Source: an uncultured Prevotellaceae bacterium
Lineage (GTDB): Bacteria > Bacteroidota > Bacteroidia > Bacteroidales > Bacteroidaceae
Assembly: GCA_900316645.1 (NCBI GenBank)
Contig: ONDP01000023.1
Span: 1 to 64,000 of the forward strand
Length of the DNA: 64,000 nucleotides
Reading direction: 5' to 3'
Position 1 is the first letter of the stretch; each line of letters starts with the position of its first letter. The position numbers were made by a program, and so were the translations under genes. The notes below the pieces were generated by a model. It saw only the letters and a list, made by a program, of their open reading frames with translations, was not told the DNA's origin and did no database searches. Below are positions 41,333-50,865 of this stretch, in pieces.

Positions 41333-41960
41333 AACTATATTTAGATTTTATATCCTGACAATCCTGTGCCTGTTGCTCCCATGCGGACTGCAGGCACAGG
41401 AGTCTGAAACACCGAATGCACAGCAGGCTCGCCGCATGTTCGACCAAGCCTACCAAATGGTGTTCGGACCAGAAGGCTCGCAATTACACTATTCCGTGAA
41501 CCTCATCGGTCTCTACAGAACGGAGGGTACGATATGGTATAAGGGCAAGAAGAGCAAATTTATCGACGAGAAGTATATTGCATGGAACGACGATGTGACG
41601 TACTATCGTCTGGAACGTAAGAAGAAGGCCATCACCGTCTATGATGCCCACTCGGAAGAGCGCGACAAATATGCTTCGAAGTTTAAGTTTGATCCGGAGA
41701 ACTATACCTACAGCATCAAGAATGATCCGGAGAAGGGATACTATATCACACTGAAAGCCAAGAAAGGTGTGAAGGGCGTAAAAGAGGCACGTGTACTGTT
41801 AGACCACCATACACACCACCCTATCAACGTGAGGGTGAAAGTGGGTATCTTCCACGCCACCATCAAAATATCACACTTCAAGACTGGTGGTATCAGCGAC
41901 AGGACCTTCGAATTCCCTGAGTCGCAATACAAAGACTATAAGTTTATCGACAAGCGATAG
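41328..41960 (+). CDS. secreted LolA-like (DUF1571-type) protein
   Basis: A 210-residue protein with a signal peptide (MKTIFRFYILTILCLLLPCGLQA, cleavage before QES) and a beta-rich mature part (GTIWYKGKKSKFIDEKYIAWNDDVTYYRLERKKKAITVY). It resembles the LolA/outer-membrane lipoprotein-sorting fold, often called DUF1571 in this phylum. It probably acts in the periplasm; the ligand is unknown. The start must be TTG, because no ATG lies before the signal peptide. That TTG sits in a heptamer repeat. A strong terminator follows. Confidence 0.7.
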   Translation: MKTIFRFYILTILCLLLPCGLQAQESETPNAQQARRMFDQAYQMVFGPEGSQLHYSVNLIGLYRTEGTIWYKGKKSKFIDEKYIAWNDDVTYYRLERKKKAITVYDAHSEERDKYASKFKFDPENYTYSIKNDPEKGYYITLKAKKGVKGVKEARVLLDHHTHHPINVRVKVGIFHATIKISHFKTGGISDRTFEFPESQYKDYKFIDKR

Positions 41961-41999
41961 AGAAATAGGGCATGCCTCACGGTATGCCCTATTTCTTAA
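41961..41999. terminator. bidirectional terminator between convergent genes
   Basis: A near-perfect 16-bp stem (41961-41976 with 41981-41996, one G-U pair) around loop TCAC. The outer arms read AGAAATAGGGCAT and complement, so T-rich flanks occur on both strands. It can end carB-LolA-like transcripts rightward and the kdg/two-component operon leftward. Confidence 0.85.
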
Positions 42000-42019
42000 C
42001 AATACCTAAAAATGGGTGT

Positions 42020-42601
42020 TTAGAAAAACACAAACATCAAAGACTCATAAAATTGAATGAAAAGAATGTAGAAGAGCAGAAGGGGCGACGCCCAGCGTAT
42101 GCCGTATAACAAGGAGTGATAGACATCGCTAAGCGACTGGAATGTGCCGGCGATGATGCCATATACAATACTGAACAAGCACAGGCTGAACGAAAGGACG
42201 GGAATGATGCTATAGGAGAATGGCGAAGGCCACAAATCGCCAGTGGCACTGCGCAGGACGGCATGGGGCATGAAAGTCAGCAGCAGTATGGCCAATATGC
42301 AAACTGCCAATATGCTGCCGCCTATCAGCAGGGCACGACGCTCACGGTAGTTGAGAGGCGAACGTTTAAAGCCACAGCATTTCAGACAGCCTACAGCAAT
42401 AGCGGCTAAGAGGAGCCAAGCCAACTGAGGAGTTGCCAGAATATTGCCGAAATGCCCCATAAACCAGCGAAGCCCCTCTCCTGAGAGCAAGGAGCGAATG
42501 CCGCTGTTGGGCATAGCAGCACTGAGCAACCACGACAACAGGATGAGCATTATTTCTGCAAGGAACAGAGACAGGGCTATATGTGGCAGATACTTCTTCA
42601 T
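42020..42601 (-). CDS. short membrane protein resembling the N-terminal part of AbgT transporters
   Basis: A 193-residue membrane protein with about five hydrophobic segments. The stretch LLSGEGLRWFMGHFGNILATPQLAWLLLAAIAVGCLKCCGF (about residues 38-78) recalls the conserved N-terminal region of AbgT p-aminobenzoyl-glutamate transporters, which are normally near 500 residues. No second half is present, so it is either a shortened family or a degenerate remnant; I favour a distinct short family because the frame is intact. Its start overlaps the response-regulator stop by 4 bases. Confidence 0.5.
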   Translation of the reverse strand: MKKYLPHIALSLFLAEIMLILLSWLLSAAMPNSGIRSLLSGEGLRWFMGHFGNILATPQLAWLLLAAIAVGCLKCCGFKRSPLNYRERRALLIGGSILAVCILAILLLTFMPHAVLRSATGDLWPSPFSYSIIPVLSFSLCLFSIVYGIIAGTFQSLSDVYHSLLYGIRWASPLLLFYILFIQFYESLMFVFF

Positions 42602-43314
42602 TCCGTATCGGGTTCCAGATTATCGATATCAAGGATGCGGAGTTCAAGGGCTCGCACCACCAGACGAGTGGCATTCACACTTTCACCGCCAGGAAACAAC
42701 TTGCGCACCAAGTCGTTCTGACGTTTTTCAAGACTCTTTACACCAAATGGCATACCACGCAGATTGGTAATCTGGTCTTTGGTATATCCTAATGCTAAAT
42801 GGCGCAAGAAACGCTCGTCGTATTCGTCAATCTCGTAGTTTATCAATGCCTCCTGACGAGCCAACTGGGATGATACTGCATACTTGAAACGCTCAACAAT
42901 TTTCTGGAGTATGGGTTCGTTGAACACCAACTGCTTGCCCTCCATAACAGCACGCACATCAGCTCGCGTCAGCAGTTCACCACTCTTGAGAATGATACCA
43001 TCGGCACCGGCATCTAGCACATCGACCCACAGTTTCTCGTTCAATATCTCACCAGTAAAAATCAGAATCTTCACTTGTGGATAACTCTCTTTGGTATGAC
43101 GGCATATCTCAACACCAACTGTTGTAGAGCCACCAAGTCCGAGGTCAAGCAATACAAGGTCGGGCTGCTGCTGTTTGATGAGCCGCCAATACTCAATCTC
43201 GTTAGAGGCTGTTCCGATAATCTCAGCCTCGGGAATCTCGTGACGCACAATACCCTCGGTACCCTTCAGTTCCAAAGGAACGTCTTCTACGATAATAAGT
43301 TTAAAGTTTTCCAT
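42598..43314 (-). CDS. response regulator with a DUF5932-like output domain
   Basis: A 238-residue regulator. The receiver domain spans residues 1-130 (LIIVEDVP acidic pocket, phospho-acceptor Asp in DLVLLDLGLGG near 56, conserved Lys in IILKSGE near 110). The C-terminal part (YDERFLRHLALGYTKDQITNLRGMPFGVKSLEKRQNDLVRKLF) is a LuxR-like helix-turn-helix related to the DUF5932 group. It is the partner of the upstream DUF5112/5113 kinase: the start lies 14 bases inside that gene. It probably controls transcription; target genes are not evident from sequence. Confidence 0.82.
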   Translation of the reverse strand: MENFKLIIVEDVPLELKGTEGIVRHEIPEAEIIGTASNEIEYWRLIKQQQPDLVLLDLGLGGSTTVGVEICRHTKESYPQVKILIFTGEILNEKLWVDVLDAGADGIILKSGELLTRADVRAVMEGKQLVFNEPILQKIVERFKYAVSSQLARQEALINYEIDEYDERFLRHLALGYTKDQITNLRGMPFGVKSLEKRQNDLVRKLFPGGESVNATRLVVRALELRILDIDNLEPDTE

Positions 43315-46300
43315 ATTTCGGTAATGTTATATGAATCATTGTAACGTTATCAACCACTTCTGCCCAAATGCCACATCCACGACGATTGGTGGCCTCGCCA
43401 TGATCACGGACTATCTGGCGACAGAGCAGATAAGGTATATTGTTAGCCTGAGGCGTAAACAAATGCTCAGCCTCTTCGGCAGTCAGATGCAAATCGTCGC
43501 GACGAATGGTATAGAGCAAATAATGCTCGTCTTTCACTACTGCAGAGACTTCACCCTTCAACAGTTCGAAAAGATAACGCAACATGTGTTCGTCGCCCAG
43601 GACATCATAGCCGTAATAGGTCACCCGCTGCAGATGCAGTTTCACACGCTCAACCTGACGGATGGCCTGCTGGCTGAGCAACGCATAAAGCTCACGATAA
43701 TAGGAAGCCACCTCTAACATGGACTGCGTATCGTCGCTGTCAGCCAAGAGACGGATGCGACTGGGATAATACATTGTCTCGTGCTTCAGGGTTGACAGGC
43801 AGTTGTCGAGCACGGCATTGGCTACGTGGAGATTACTGTCTTCCAGTTCTGCCCTGCGCAATTCGTCATCAGCTATCTCGATATTGGTCTGCTGCATACG
43901 CTCCCTGCGGAAACGGTTGTACAACCTATGACGGTAATAAAGCATGTAATAGGCTGGTACTATCAGCATCAGTATCAGAATGAGAAGGATGATGGCTATG
44001 CGTTTGTTAGACTGCGACTGCTGCATCATGCGACAATAGTCGGCAAGCGAGTTGTCGGCAGACAGTTCCTTGAAGAGTTGGGTATATACCTTATTATTAT
44101 AATGGTATAAATCCCATTCATGCAGGGCAAGGGCAGCAACAGCACTCTCATTGCGAATGTCGAGGATAATCTGATAATTGGTGGCCACACTGTCGTGCAA
44201 CCACAGAATCTCAGGTGCCATCAAGGCAGCATCACCGATATCGTGCATCAGCAATTGCCCCTTGGGATGCTGTTGCAGATAATGAGCATTCAGATATTTA
44301 CGACAAGAGTCGGCAAATTCAAGTGTCTTGGTGTAGGTGCCGTTTATATTCGAGAAATAGGCTGAGTCGGCATAGACATGGGCAAGGTCAAGCGAACTGT
44401 TTGCTGCTAGCTTTTGGCTGTGAGCCGTCAACGGACAGCCAATAGCCAATAGCCAATAGCCAATAGCCAACAACCTAACAACGCCCTTTGGCAGACGGAA
44501 GAAAAAGCGACTGCCCCTACCCTCCTCGCTCTCGGCAGAAAGTTGACAAACCTGGAATATCTGACTTATCTTATGATACTTCTCGATGATGCCCTTGCAA
44601 TTCATCAAGCCGAAACCATGTCCACCCTTCACCTGATGATTGAACACCTGAGCCAATTCGTCTTTGGACATTCCCTTACCTGTATCAGTTACTGACAGTT
44701 CGACATAATCGGCAGTTTCCTGAGCTGAAACATGGACAGAGCCACCCTCTTCCGTAAACTTGCGGGCATTATCTGCAAGCGTATTCAGCATAAAGAGCGT
44801 CAGCATTTTGTCAGCTTTCACAACTGACGTCGTTGGTTCTACTTCCAGCGAGATACCCTTCATACTGAATCCTGTCTTGCTCCGACCGATGATGTCAAAC
44901 AATGGTTGCAACTGGAAACTCTCGATATGCAGACTCAATTCTCCCTGACGCAATTGTATCCAACGGGTCAATATGTCGTTCTGGGCATTGATCTGTTCGG
45001 TCAGTTCGCGGATGTAGTCAAGACGTTCTTTTTTCTCTTGACAATCTATTTTTTCTAATTTATCAATTTTTTCCAGACTTTTCGCCTCATGAATGATGCG
45101 GTCTATGAGAGGCGTGATACTCACTACCATCGACACTTTAGCACGCTGTTCAAGATGGCGGCGTTCGTTCTTCTCTACTCGCAGACGAGCCTCTCCAATC
45201 TCTTCTTCCTTCAACTCCAACAAGTCGTCCAACTCATTATGTTGCTTTTCTTTTTGATGCATCCTGTTGAAAAGCCAAAGGAGGAATAACAACAATAATA
45301 TGGCAACAACCACTGCTACCATCATCCAATTGAGCTGGGAGACAGACTGGTCGAGCATGGCTGCACGAGCCTCTAACTCACGGTCTTGTCGGGTCTGCTC
45401 CTGCAAGTCGATATAGACATTGCGATTGCGGTCGCTGTTCTGCTTGTCGTTAAGAGCAGCATATACCACACTCATCTGCTCACGGATACTGGCTACCAAG
45501 TCAGGGGCCTGATTGATGCGCTTGTCAGACAAGGCTTGCTGTAAATCCACAAGGGCATGATTGTTGTCGCCCATCGCATGATAACATGATGCCAACGTAC
45601 GATAGGCACCTGCTATCTGATAGACATCACCAAAGACAGAAAAGACCTCTAAGGCCTCTCTCGCCATATCGACATCACCAAGATGATCGGCTAAGGCCTC
45701 CTTAGCATTTGCCTCGAAATATGGGTAATGATGACGCTGCGAGATATTCAGACAACGGGTGAGATATTCCACCTCTTCCTGATAAACCTCATCGTCGCTC
45801 CCCTCTGTGATAAATCCGCCGGCACCTACATTATAAAGATAATTTAGGTATTGAGCCGTGTCGTGACGCAGTTCGTCAAGATTGACATCTTTAAGAGCCT
45901 GGACGGACTGACGTTCAAGACCCACATAATAATAATAGGTGGAATTGACAATGGCAAATTCACTTTCGGCATAGATAAGCCGTAGCCACATACGTTCCGA
46001 CAATGATGCACGTTCTTCATTGATACGTTTCCAGCACTCCATGGCTCGCTCACGATGTTCGTAAAACTCACGATTTCGTGAACATCTCTGACAGAGACGC
46101 ATCTGCTGAACCTCGGCTACTAACAGCTCTATCTGATTATCGGTCAACGATATGGCTTCTTTCAGTTGTTGTTCTGCACGCTGGTAGTCCATACGCGCCA
46201 TACTGACAAAGGCCAAATGGTTGAACGCTTCGGCACGACCGTCATGATACGAATCTGCAAGGGCTAACGCTCGTTTGGCATATACCTCTGTAGAATCAAG

Positions 46301-46420
46301 ATTGCGGTAATGATTGGAATATGATTGAGAATTCAGCTTGTCCACCGCTGACTTATCGGACGGTGAACAAGCTGAGATTAAAATGATGACTGTAAGATTA
46401 AGCGCGAGCCTTAGCCACAT
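43301..46420 (-). CDS. TPR sensor histidine kinase joined to a DUF5113-type second sensor module
   Basis: A protein of about 1039 residues with a lipobox-type signal (ILISAC), periplasmic TPR-like DUF5112 region (30-360), TM near 366-390, coiled coil and HATPase_c (N box [10 protein letters not shown] near 550, G1 DTGKGM, G2 [10 protein letters not shown]) ending near 650. A linker ([12 protein letters not shown]) encoded by heptamer repeats follows, looking like a second signal sequence with a lipobox. After it comes a DUF5113-like module with its own TM near 808-830 and a degenerate kinase-like end. DUF5112 and DUF5113 usually occur together. It overlaps kdgA at its start and the response regulator at its end, so it is in the kdgK-kdgA transcript. 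Confidence 0.72.
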   Translation of the reverse strand: MWLRLALNLTVIILISACSPSDKSAVDKLNSQSYSNHYRNLDSTEVYAKRALALADSYHDGRAEAFNHLAFVSMARMDYQRAEQQLKEAISLTDNQIELLVAEVQQMRLCQRCSRNREFYEHRERAMECWKRINEERASLSERMWLRLIYAESEFAIVNSTYYYYVGLERQSVQALKDVNLDELRHDTAQYLNYLYNVGAGGFITEGSDDEVYQEEVEYLTRCLNISQRHHYPYFEANAKEALADHLGDVDMAREALEVFSVFGDVYQIAGAYRTLASCYHAMGDNNHALVDLQQALSDKRINQAPDLVASIREQMSVVYAALNDKQNSDRNRNVYIDLQEQTRQDRELEARAAMLDQSVSQLNWMMVAVVVAILLLLFLLWLFNRMHQKEKQHNELDDLLELKEEEIGEARLRVEKNERRHLEQRAKVSMVVSITPLIDRIIHEAKSLEKIDKLEKIDCQEKKERLDYIRELTEQINAQNDILTRWIQLRQGELSLHIESFQLQPLFDIIGRSKTGFSMKGISLEVEPTTSVVKADKMLTLFMLNTLADNARKFTEEGGSVHVSAQETADYVELSVTDTGKGMSKDELAQVFNHQVKGGHGFGLMNCKGIIEKYHKISQIFQVCQLSAESEEGRGSRFFFRLPKGVVRLLAIGYWLLAIGCPLTAHSQKLAANSSLDLAHVYADSAYFSNINGTYTKTLEFADSCRKYLNAHYLQQHPKGQLLMHDIGDAALMAPEILWLHDSVATNYQIILDIRNESAVAALALHEWDLYHYNNKVYTQLFKELSADNSLADYCRMMQQSQSNKRIAIILLILILMLIVPAYYMLYYRHRLYNRFRRERMQQTNIEIADDELRRAELEDSNLHVANAVLDNCLSTLKHETMYYPSRIRLLADSDDTQSMLEVASYYRELYALLSQQAIRQVERVKLHLQRVTYYGYDVLGDEHMLRYLFELLKGEVSAVVKDEHYLLYTIRRDDLHLTAEEAEHLFTPQANNIPYLLCRQIVRDHGEATNRRGCGIWAEVVDNVTMIHITLPKYGKL
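44437..44470 (-). repeat. TTGGCTA heptamers joining two modules of a kinase
   Basis: Plus strand AGCCAAT repeated four times plus a fifth partial copy. The repeat has no stop codon in any frame on the minus strand, so copy-number change would alter the frame of everything downstream. Confidence 0.85.
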
Positions 46421-47066
46421 AACCAAGTGCCTCCTTGCACTTGTCGGTTACATACTGCCAGTCGCCAGCCTTCACCTTGTCAGAGGGGAAGAGCTTTGAA
46501 CCCATGCCAACGCAGAATACTCCTGCCTTGAACCATTTCTGCAGGTTCTCTTCCTCAGGAGCGACACCACCAGTTACCATGATTTTCGACCAAGGCATGG
46601 GAGCCTTCAAGCCTTTCACCATGTTAGGACCAACTACGTCGCCTGGGAACACTTTCGTCAAGTCGCATCCCAATTCCTGTGCCTTACCAATCTCGCTGAC
46701 GGTCATACAGCCTGGGCAATAAGGAACAAGACGACGGTTGCATACAGGAGCAATATCGGGGTTGAACAAAGGACCTACTACGAAACAGGCACCCAACTGG
46801 ATGTAAAGGGCTGCCGTGGGGGCATCAACAACTGAACCGATACCTAATGCCAACTCAGGACACTCCTTGTCGGCCCACTTCACCAGTTCACCAAATACCT
46901 CCTGAGCGAAGTCGCCACGATTGGTAAACTCAAAAGCACGGACACCGCCTTCATAACATGCCTTTACGACATTCTTACAGGTTTCCAGATCTTTGTTGTA
47001 GAAAACGGGAACCATACCGGTATCTCCAATCTTCTTCAATACTGCTATTTTATCAAACTTTGCCAT
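46398..47066 (-). CDS. kdgA: 2-keto-3-deoxy-6-phosphogluconate aldolase
   Basis: A 222-residue class I KDPG/KHG aldolase. Typical features are [31 protein letters not shown] with the catalytic Glu near residue 47, and the Schiff-base Lys expected in the LTKVFPGD segment near 136. It splits KDPG to pyruvate and glyceraldehyde 3-phosphate. It starts 11 bases after kdgK, and its end overlaps the kinase gene by 23-29 bases depending on that gene's start. Together with kdgK it forms the lower part of hexuronate degradation. Confidence 0.9.
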   Translation of the reverse strand: MAKFDKIAVLKKIGDTGMVPVFYNKDLETCKNVVKACYEGGVRAFEFTNRGDFAQEVFGELVKWADKECPELALGIGSVVDAPTAALYIQLGACFVVGPLFNPDIAPVCNRRLVPYCPGCMTVSEIGKAQELGCDLTKVFPGDVVGPNMVKGLKAPMPWSKIMVTGGVAPEEENLQKWFKAGVFCVGMGSKLFPSDKVKAGDWQYVTDKCKEALGYVAKARA

Positions 47067-47077
47067 AATTATACTAT

Positions 47078-48100
47078 TTATCTTTGTACTCGTCCGTTAG
47101 CGTTACCACCAGCAAGACTCTCTACTTCATCAACGCTTACCAAGTTGAAATCACCATTAATTGTGTGCTTCAAAGCAGAAGCAGCAACAGCAAACTCAAG
47201 CGCCTCACCCTGTGTCGGCTTGGTGAGCAGACCATGAATCAAACCACCAGAGAATGAGTCACCTCCACCTACACGGTCGATAATCGGGTTAATCTCATAG
47301 CGCTTTGACTGATAGAACTCCTTACCATCATAGATCAGAGCCTTCCATCCGTTGAAGGTTGCACTGAACGACTCACGCAGCGTAGAAACAACATACTTGA
47401 AGCCAAACTGCTCGCGCATCTGCTTGAAGATTCCCTCGTAGCCAGCTGCATCGGTCTGACCTCCCTCTACATCAGCATCGGGTTTGAAACCGAGACAGAG
47501 CTCAGCGTCTTCCTCGTTACCGATACATACATCTACATACTGCATCAAAGGACGCATAATAGAGATTGCCTTCTCGCTGGTCCACAGCTTCTTGCGGAAG
47601 TTCAGGTCAACAGAGACTGTGACACCATGACGCTTAGCAGCCTCACAAGCCAACTTGGTCAACTCTGCAGCCTTGTCGCTGATAGCAGGAGTAATACCAC
47701 TCCAGTGGAACCATGCAGCACCTTCCATAATCTTGTCGAAATCAAAACCAGAAGGATCAGCCTCAGCAATAGCACTGTGTGCACGGTCATAGATAACCTT
47801 TGAAGGACGCATGGAAGCACCTGTCTCTGCATAATACAGACCTACACGGTCACCACCACGTGCAATAAATTCAGTGTTTACACCATAGCGACGCATTGCA
47901 TTCACTGCAATCTGACCAATCTCATGCTTGGGAAGTTTTGATACGAAATAAGCCTCGTGGCCGTAGTTTGCTACTGAAATAGCTACATTTGCCTCACCAC
48001 CGCCAGGGATGATGCGGAATGATTCACTCTGAATAAAACGGTCATTGCCGTTTGGTGACAGGCGAAGCATAATCTCGCCCAATGTTACAATTTTTGCCAT
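47078..48100 (-). CDS. kdgK: 2-keto-3-deoxygluconate kinase (PfkB family)
   Basis: A 340-residue PfkB-type sugar kinase: [15 protein letters not shown] and [21 protein letters not shown] at the N-terminus, DLNFRKKLW near 175 and the catalytic [18 protein letters not shown] near 290. With kdgA directly downstream it phosphorylates 2-keto-3-deoxygluconate to KDPG. I start it at the ATG at 48100 (MAKIVTLGE), about 40 bases after the -7 box; the longer frame begins upstream of the promoter. Confidence 0.9.
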   Translation of the reverse strand: MAKIVTLGEIMLRLSPNGNDRFIQSESFRIIPGGGEANVAISVANYGHEAYFVSKLPKHEIGQIAVNAMRRYGVNTEFIARGGDRVGLYYAETGASMRPSKVIYDRAHSAIAEADPSGFDFDKIMEGAAWFHWSGITPAISDKAAELTKLACEAAKRHGVTVSVDLNFRKKLWTSEKAISIMRPLMQYVDVCIGNEEDAELCLGFKPDADVEGGQTDAAGYEGIFKQMREQFGFKYVVSTLRESFSATFNGWKALIYDGKEFYQSKRYEINPIIDRVGGGDSFSGGLIHGLLTKPTQGEALEFAVAASALKHTINGDFNLVSVDEVESLAGGNANGRVQR

Positions 48101-48139
48101 TTGTTTTAGTATTAATAAATAAATAATGATTTCCGTTGG

Positions 48140-48170
48140 CAAAGATAACACAAAAATGTGCAAATACCAA
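48140..48170 (-). promoter_or_regulatory. kdgK operon promoter
   Basis: Minus strand TTG (48168-48170), 20 bases, TATCTTTG (48140-48147). It lies back to back with the regulator promoter. Confidence 0.7.
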
Positions 48171-48221
48171 AATTAAAACCAAAAATATTCCAAATTTGTT
48201 CCGTAAACGTTTTTTTTTCCT

Positions 48222-48229
48222 TATCTTTG
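48222..48229 (+). promoter_or_regulatory. -7 box of the LacI-type regulator
   Basis: TATCTTTG, 16 bases before the start codon. A TTTG box lies at 48195-48198, a slightly long spacing. Confidence 0.6.
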
Positions 48230-48244
48230 CATTCAAAATATAAA

Positions 48245-49321
48245 ATGAAGATGGACACTGCTAAAATCAGAATCAAGGATATCGCCAAGAGAGCCGGTGT
48301 GAGTGTCGGTACTGTTGACCGTGTTCTGCACAATCGTCCCAACGTGTCGAAGAAGGCAAGGGAAAAAATTGAGAATGCCCTCAAGGAGTTGGACTACAAG
48401 CCCAACATGTATGCCTCTGCCCTCGCCTACAACAAATCATATACTTTCGCCTGCATTATTCCCAAACACGCCTCAGAAGCCTACTGGGAAGAGGTGGAAG
48501 AAGGCGTGGTTGATGCCTGTGAGCGCAGGAGGGATTTCCGGATTGGCAAGAAAATGATGTATTACAATCGTTTCTCGACAGAAACTTTCACCAAGGTTAC
48601 CAATGAATGTCTGAAGCAAAAACCCCATGGGGTTATCATCGTTCCTTCAAAGCTGGATGTCACCCGTAAATTCACAGATCGGTTGCATGAATTTGGCATA
48701 CCCTTTGTCCTGCTTGATTCCTATATGCCTGATCTCAAGCCCTTGTCGTTCTTCGGTCAGGATTCCTTTTCAAGCGGATATTTTGCTGCTCGCATATTGA
48801 TGATGATGGCTCCACATGAGACAGAAATTATGTTAATGAAACAGATGCGCAACGGCAATGTGGCATCCAAACAGCAAGAGAACCGAGAAACAGGGTTCCG
48901 GCATTATATGCATGACCACTTCCCCAATGTTGTCATCAACGAGGTCAATCTTTCGCTCGACGAGAAACGTGAGAACTACGATACTATTCTCGACGAATTC
49001 TTCGCCAAGCATCCTCATACCCACCACTGTATTACCTTTAACTCTAAGGCGCATCTGGTGGGTGAATACTTATTACGTTCGAATAGACGCAATATTCAGA
49101 TTATGGGTTATGACATGGTGCCAAAAAATGCTGAGTGCGTTCGTCAGGGCAGTATATCATTTCTCATTGCCCAGCACGGCTATATGCAGGGCTATTCGTG
49201 CATTGAGACACTCTTCAACGCTATTGTACTGAAGAAAGAGGTGGAACCTATCAACTACATGCCCATTGAATTGCTTTCCAAAGAGAATATCGACTTCTAT
49301 CGTCGTAAGAATATTGGATAA
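48245..49321 (+). CDS. LacI-family transcriptional regulator
   Basis: A 358-residue regulator. The N-terminal helix-turn-helix and hinge are IRIKDIAKRAGVSVGTVDRVLHNRPNVSKKARE, followed by a periplasmic-binding-protein-like effector domain (about 65-350). Divergent from kdgK-kdgA and directly before uxaA, it is the likely regulator of hexuronate genes on both sides; the effector is inferred to be a uronate or KDG-pathway intermediate. The chosen ATG follows the promoter; a second ATG six bases later is also possible. Confidence 0.85.
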   Translation: MKMDTAKIRIKDIAKRAGVSVGTVDRVLHNRPNVSKKAREKIENALKELDYKPNMYASALAYNKSYTFACIIPKHASEAYWEEVEEGVVDACERRRDFRIGKKMMYYNRFSTETFTKVTNECLKQKPHGVIIVPSKLDVTRKFTDRLHEFGIPFVLLDSYMPDLKPLSFFGQDSFSSGYFAARILMMMAPHETEIMLMKQMRNGNVASKQQENRETGFRHYMHDHFPNVVINEVNLSLDEKRENYDTILDEFFAKHPHTHHCITFNSKAHLVGEYLLRSNRRNIQIMGYDMVPKNAECVRQGSISFLIAQHGYMQGYSCIETLFNAIVLKKEVEPINYMPIELLSKENIDFYRRKNIG

Positions 49322-49350
49322 ATTACTTAATCACTAAAACAAATACAATT

Positions 49351-50847
49351 ATGGCATTAGCAACATTTCTAAAAATCAATCCTGCCGACTCGGTGGTCGT
49401 TTGTTTACAACCAAAAAAGAAGGGCGACGTCATTGAGATTGACGGCAAACAAATCACAGTGAACCAAGACACACCTGCTGGTCACAAAATTCTAATCAAA
49501 GATGTAAGGGAGGGAGAAGACATTATTAAATATGGCTATCCTATCGGACATGCAAGACAGGATCTGAAGTCTGGTGACTGGGTTAATGAGAATAATCTAA
49601 AGACTAATTTAAGTGGCACGCTGGAGTATTCATACCAGCCTGTTAACCAACCACTTAATATCAAAAAGGAAAACAGGACATTCAAAGGTTATGTCCGCAA
49701 GAACGGAGACGTCGGAGTGCGCAACGAGATATGGATTGTGCCTACCGTAGGCTGTGTTAACGGCATTGCTGAACGGCTGGTCAGCCAACTGAAGGCTGAG
49801 ACGAAGGAAGAAGGTATTGATGCAATCTGGGCATGGCACCACAACTTCGGATGTTCACAGCTATCGGGGGACCACGAGAATACTCGCAAGATTCTGCGCG
49901 ACATCTGTTTGCACCCTAATGCCGGCGGTGTATTGGTTCTGAGTCTAGGTTGTGAGAACAATCAGCCTGATGAGTTTATGAAGATGCTGGGCGACTATGA
50001 TAAAGATCGCATCCGTTTGTTGGTAACTCAGAAGGTAGAAGGTGATGAGGTTGAAGCCGGCATGCAGATTCTGCGAGAGCTTTATGCTCAGGCACAGAAT
50101 GATGTACGTCAGGAACTGCCTGTCTCAAAACTGCGTGTAGGATTGAAGTGCGGTGGCTCTGATGGTTTCAGTGGTATCACTGCCAATCCTTTAGTAGGTG
50201 AATTCAGCGACTGGTTGGTGGCACAGGGCGGAACTAGCATTCTGACGGAAGTGCCAGAAATGTTTGGAGCTGAGACTATTTTGATGAACCGTTGTGAGAC
50301 TACAGAACTGTTCAATCAGACCGTTTCAATGATCAATAATTTCAAGGAGTATTTCTTGGCTCACGGAGAACCTGTGGGCGAGAATCCAAGCCCAGGTAAC
50401 AAGGCCGGCGGTATCTCAACCCTCGAAGATAAGGCTTTGGGCTGTACCCAGAAATGCGGTAAAGCACCCGTCAGTGGTGTGATGGAATACGGAGATCGCC
50501 TAGAGCATACAGGTTTGAATCTGCTTTCAGCACCAGGAAACGACTTGGTGGCAGCCACCGCTTTGGCTTCTGCAGGCTGCCATATAGTACTGTTTACTAC
50601 AGGTCGCGGTACACCTTTCGGAACTTTCGTACCTACTATGAAGATAGCTACCAACCCCACATTGGCAGCCAACAAACCCCATTGGGTAGATTTCTCTGCC
50701 GGACAACTTGTGGAGGGGCGCACCATGCAGGAACTTGTTCCAGAATTCATTGATAAAGTGTTAGCTGTAGCAAGTGGCGAGCATGCCCGCAACGAGGCCA
50801 ACGGCTATCGCGAAATCTCCATCTTTAAGAACGGAGTAACATTATAG
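49351..50847 (+). CDS. uxaA: altronate dehydratase
   Basis: A 498-residue UxaA/GarD-family dehydratase: N-terminal SAF domain (1-100, DTPAGHKILIKDVREGEDIIKYGYPIGHA), then the catalytic C-terminal region (GYVRKNGDVGVRNEIWIVPTVGCVNG; GGSDGFSGITANPLVG; GRGTPFGTFVPTMKI). It converts altronate to 2-keto-3-deoxygluconate, the substrate of the divergent kdgK. uxaB and uxaC are not in the window. A run of degenerate GA-heptamers separates it from the transporter gene. Confidence 0.92.
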   Translation: MALATFLKINPADSVVVCLQPKKKGDVIEIDGKQITVNQDTPAGHKILIKDVREGEDIIKYGYPIGHARQDLKSGDWVNENNLKTNLSGTLEYSYQPVNQPLNIKKENRTFKGYVRKNGDVGVRNEIWIVPTVGCVNGIAERLVSQLKAETKEEGIDAIWAWHHNFGCSQLSGDHENTRKILRDICLHPNAGGVLVLSLGCENNQPDEFMKMLGDYDKDRIRLLVTQKVEGDEVEAGMQILRELYAQAQNDVRQELPVSKLRVGLKCGGSDGFSGITANPLVGEFSDWLVAQGGTSILTEVPEMFGAETILMNRCETTELFNQTVSMINNFKEYFLAHGEPVGENPSPGNKAGGISTLEDKALGCTQKCGKAPVSGVMEYGDRLEHTGLNLLSAPGNDLVAATALASAGCHIVLFTTGRGTPFGTFVPTMKIATNPTLAANKPHWVDFSAGQLVEGRTMQELVPEFIDKVLAVASGEHARNEANGYREISIFKNGVTL

Positions 50848-50865
50848 AATTAAGAGATTTGAGAG

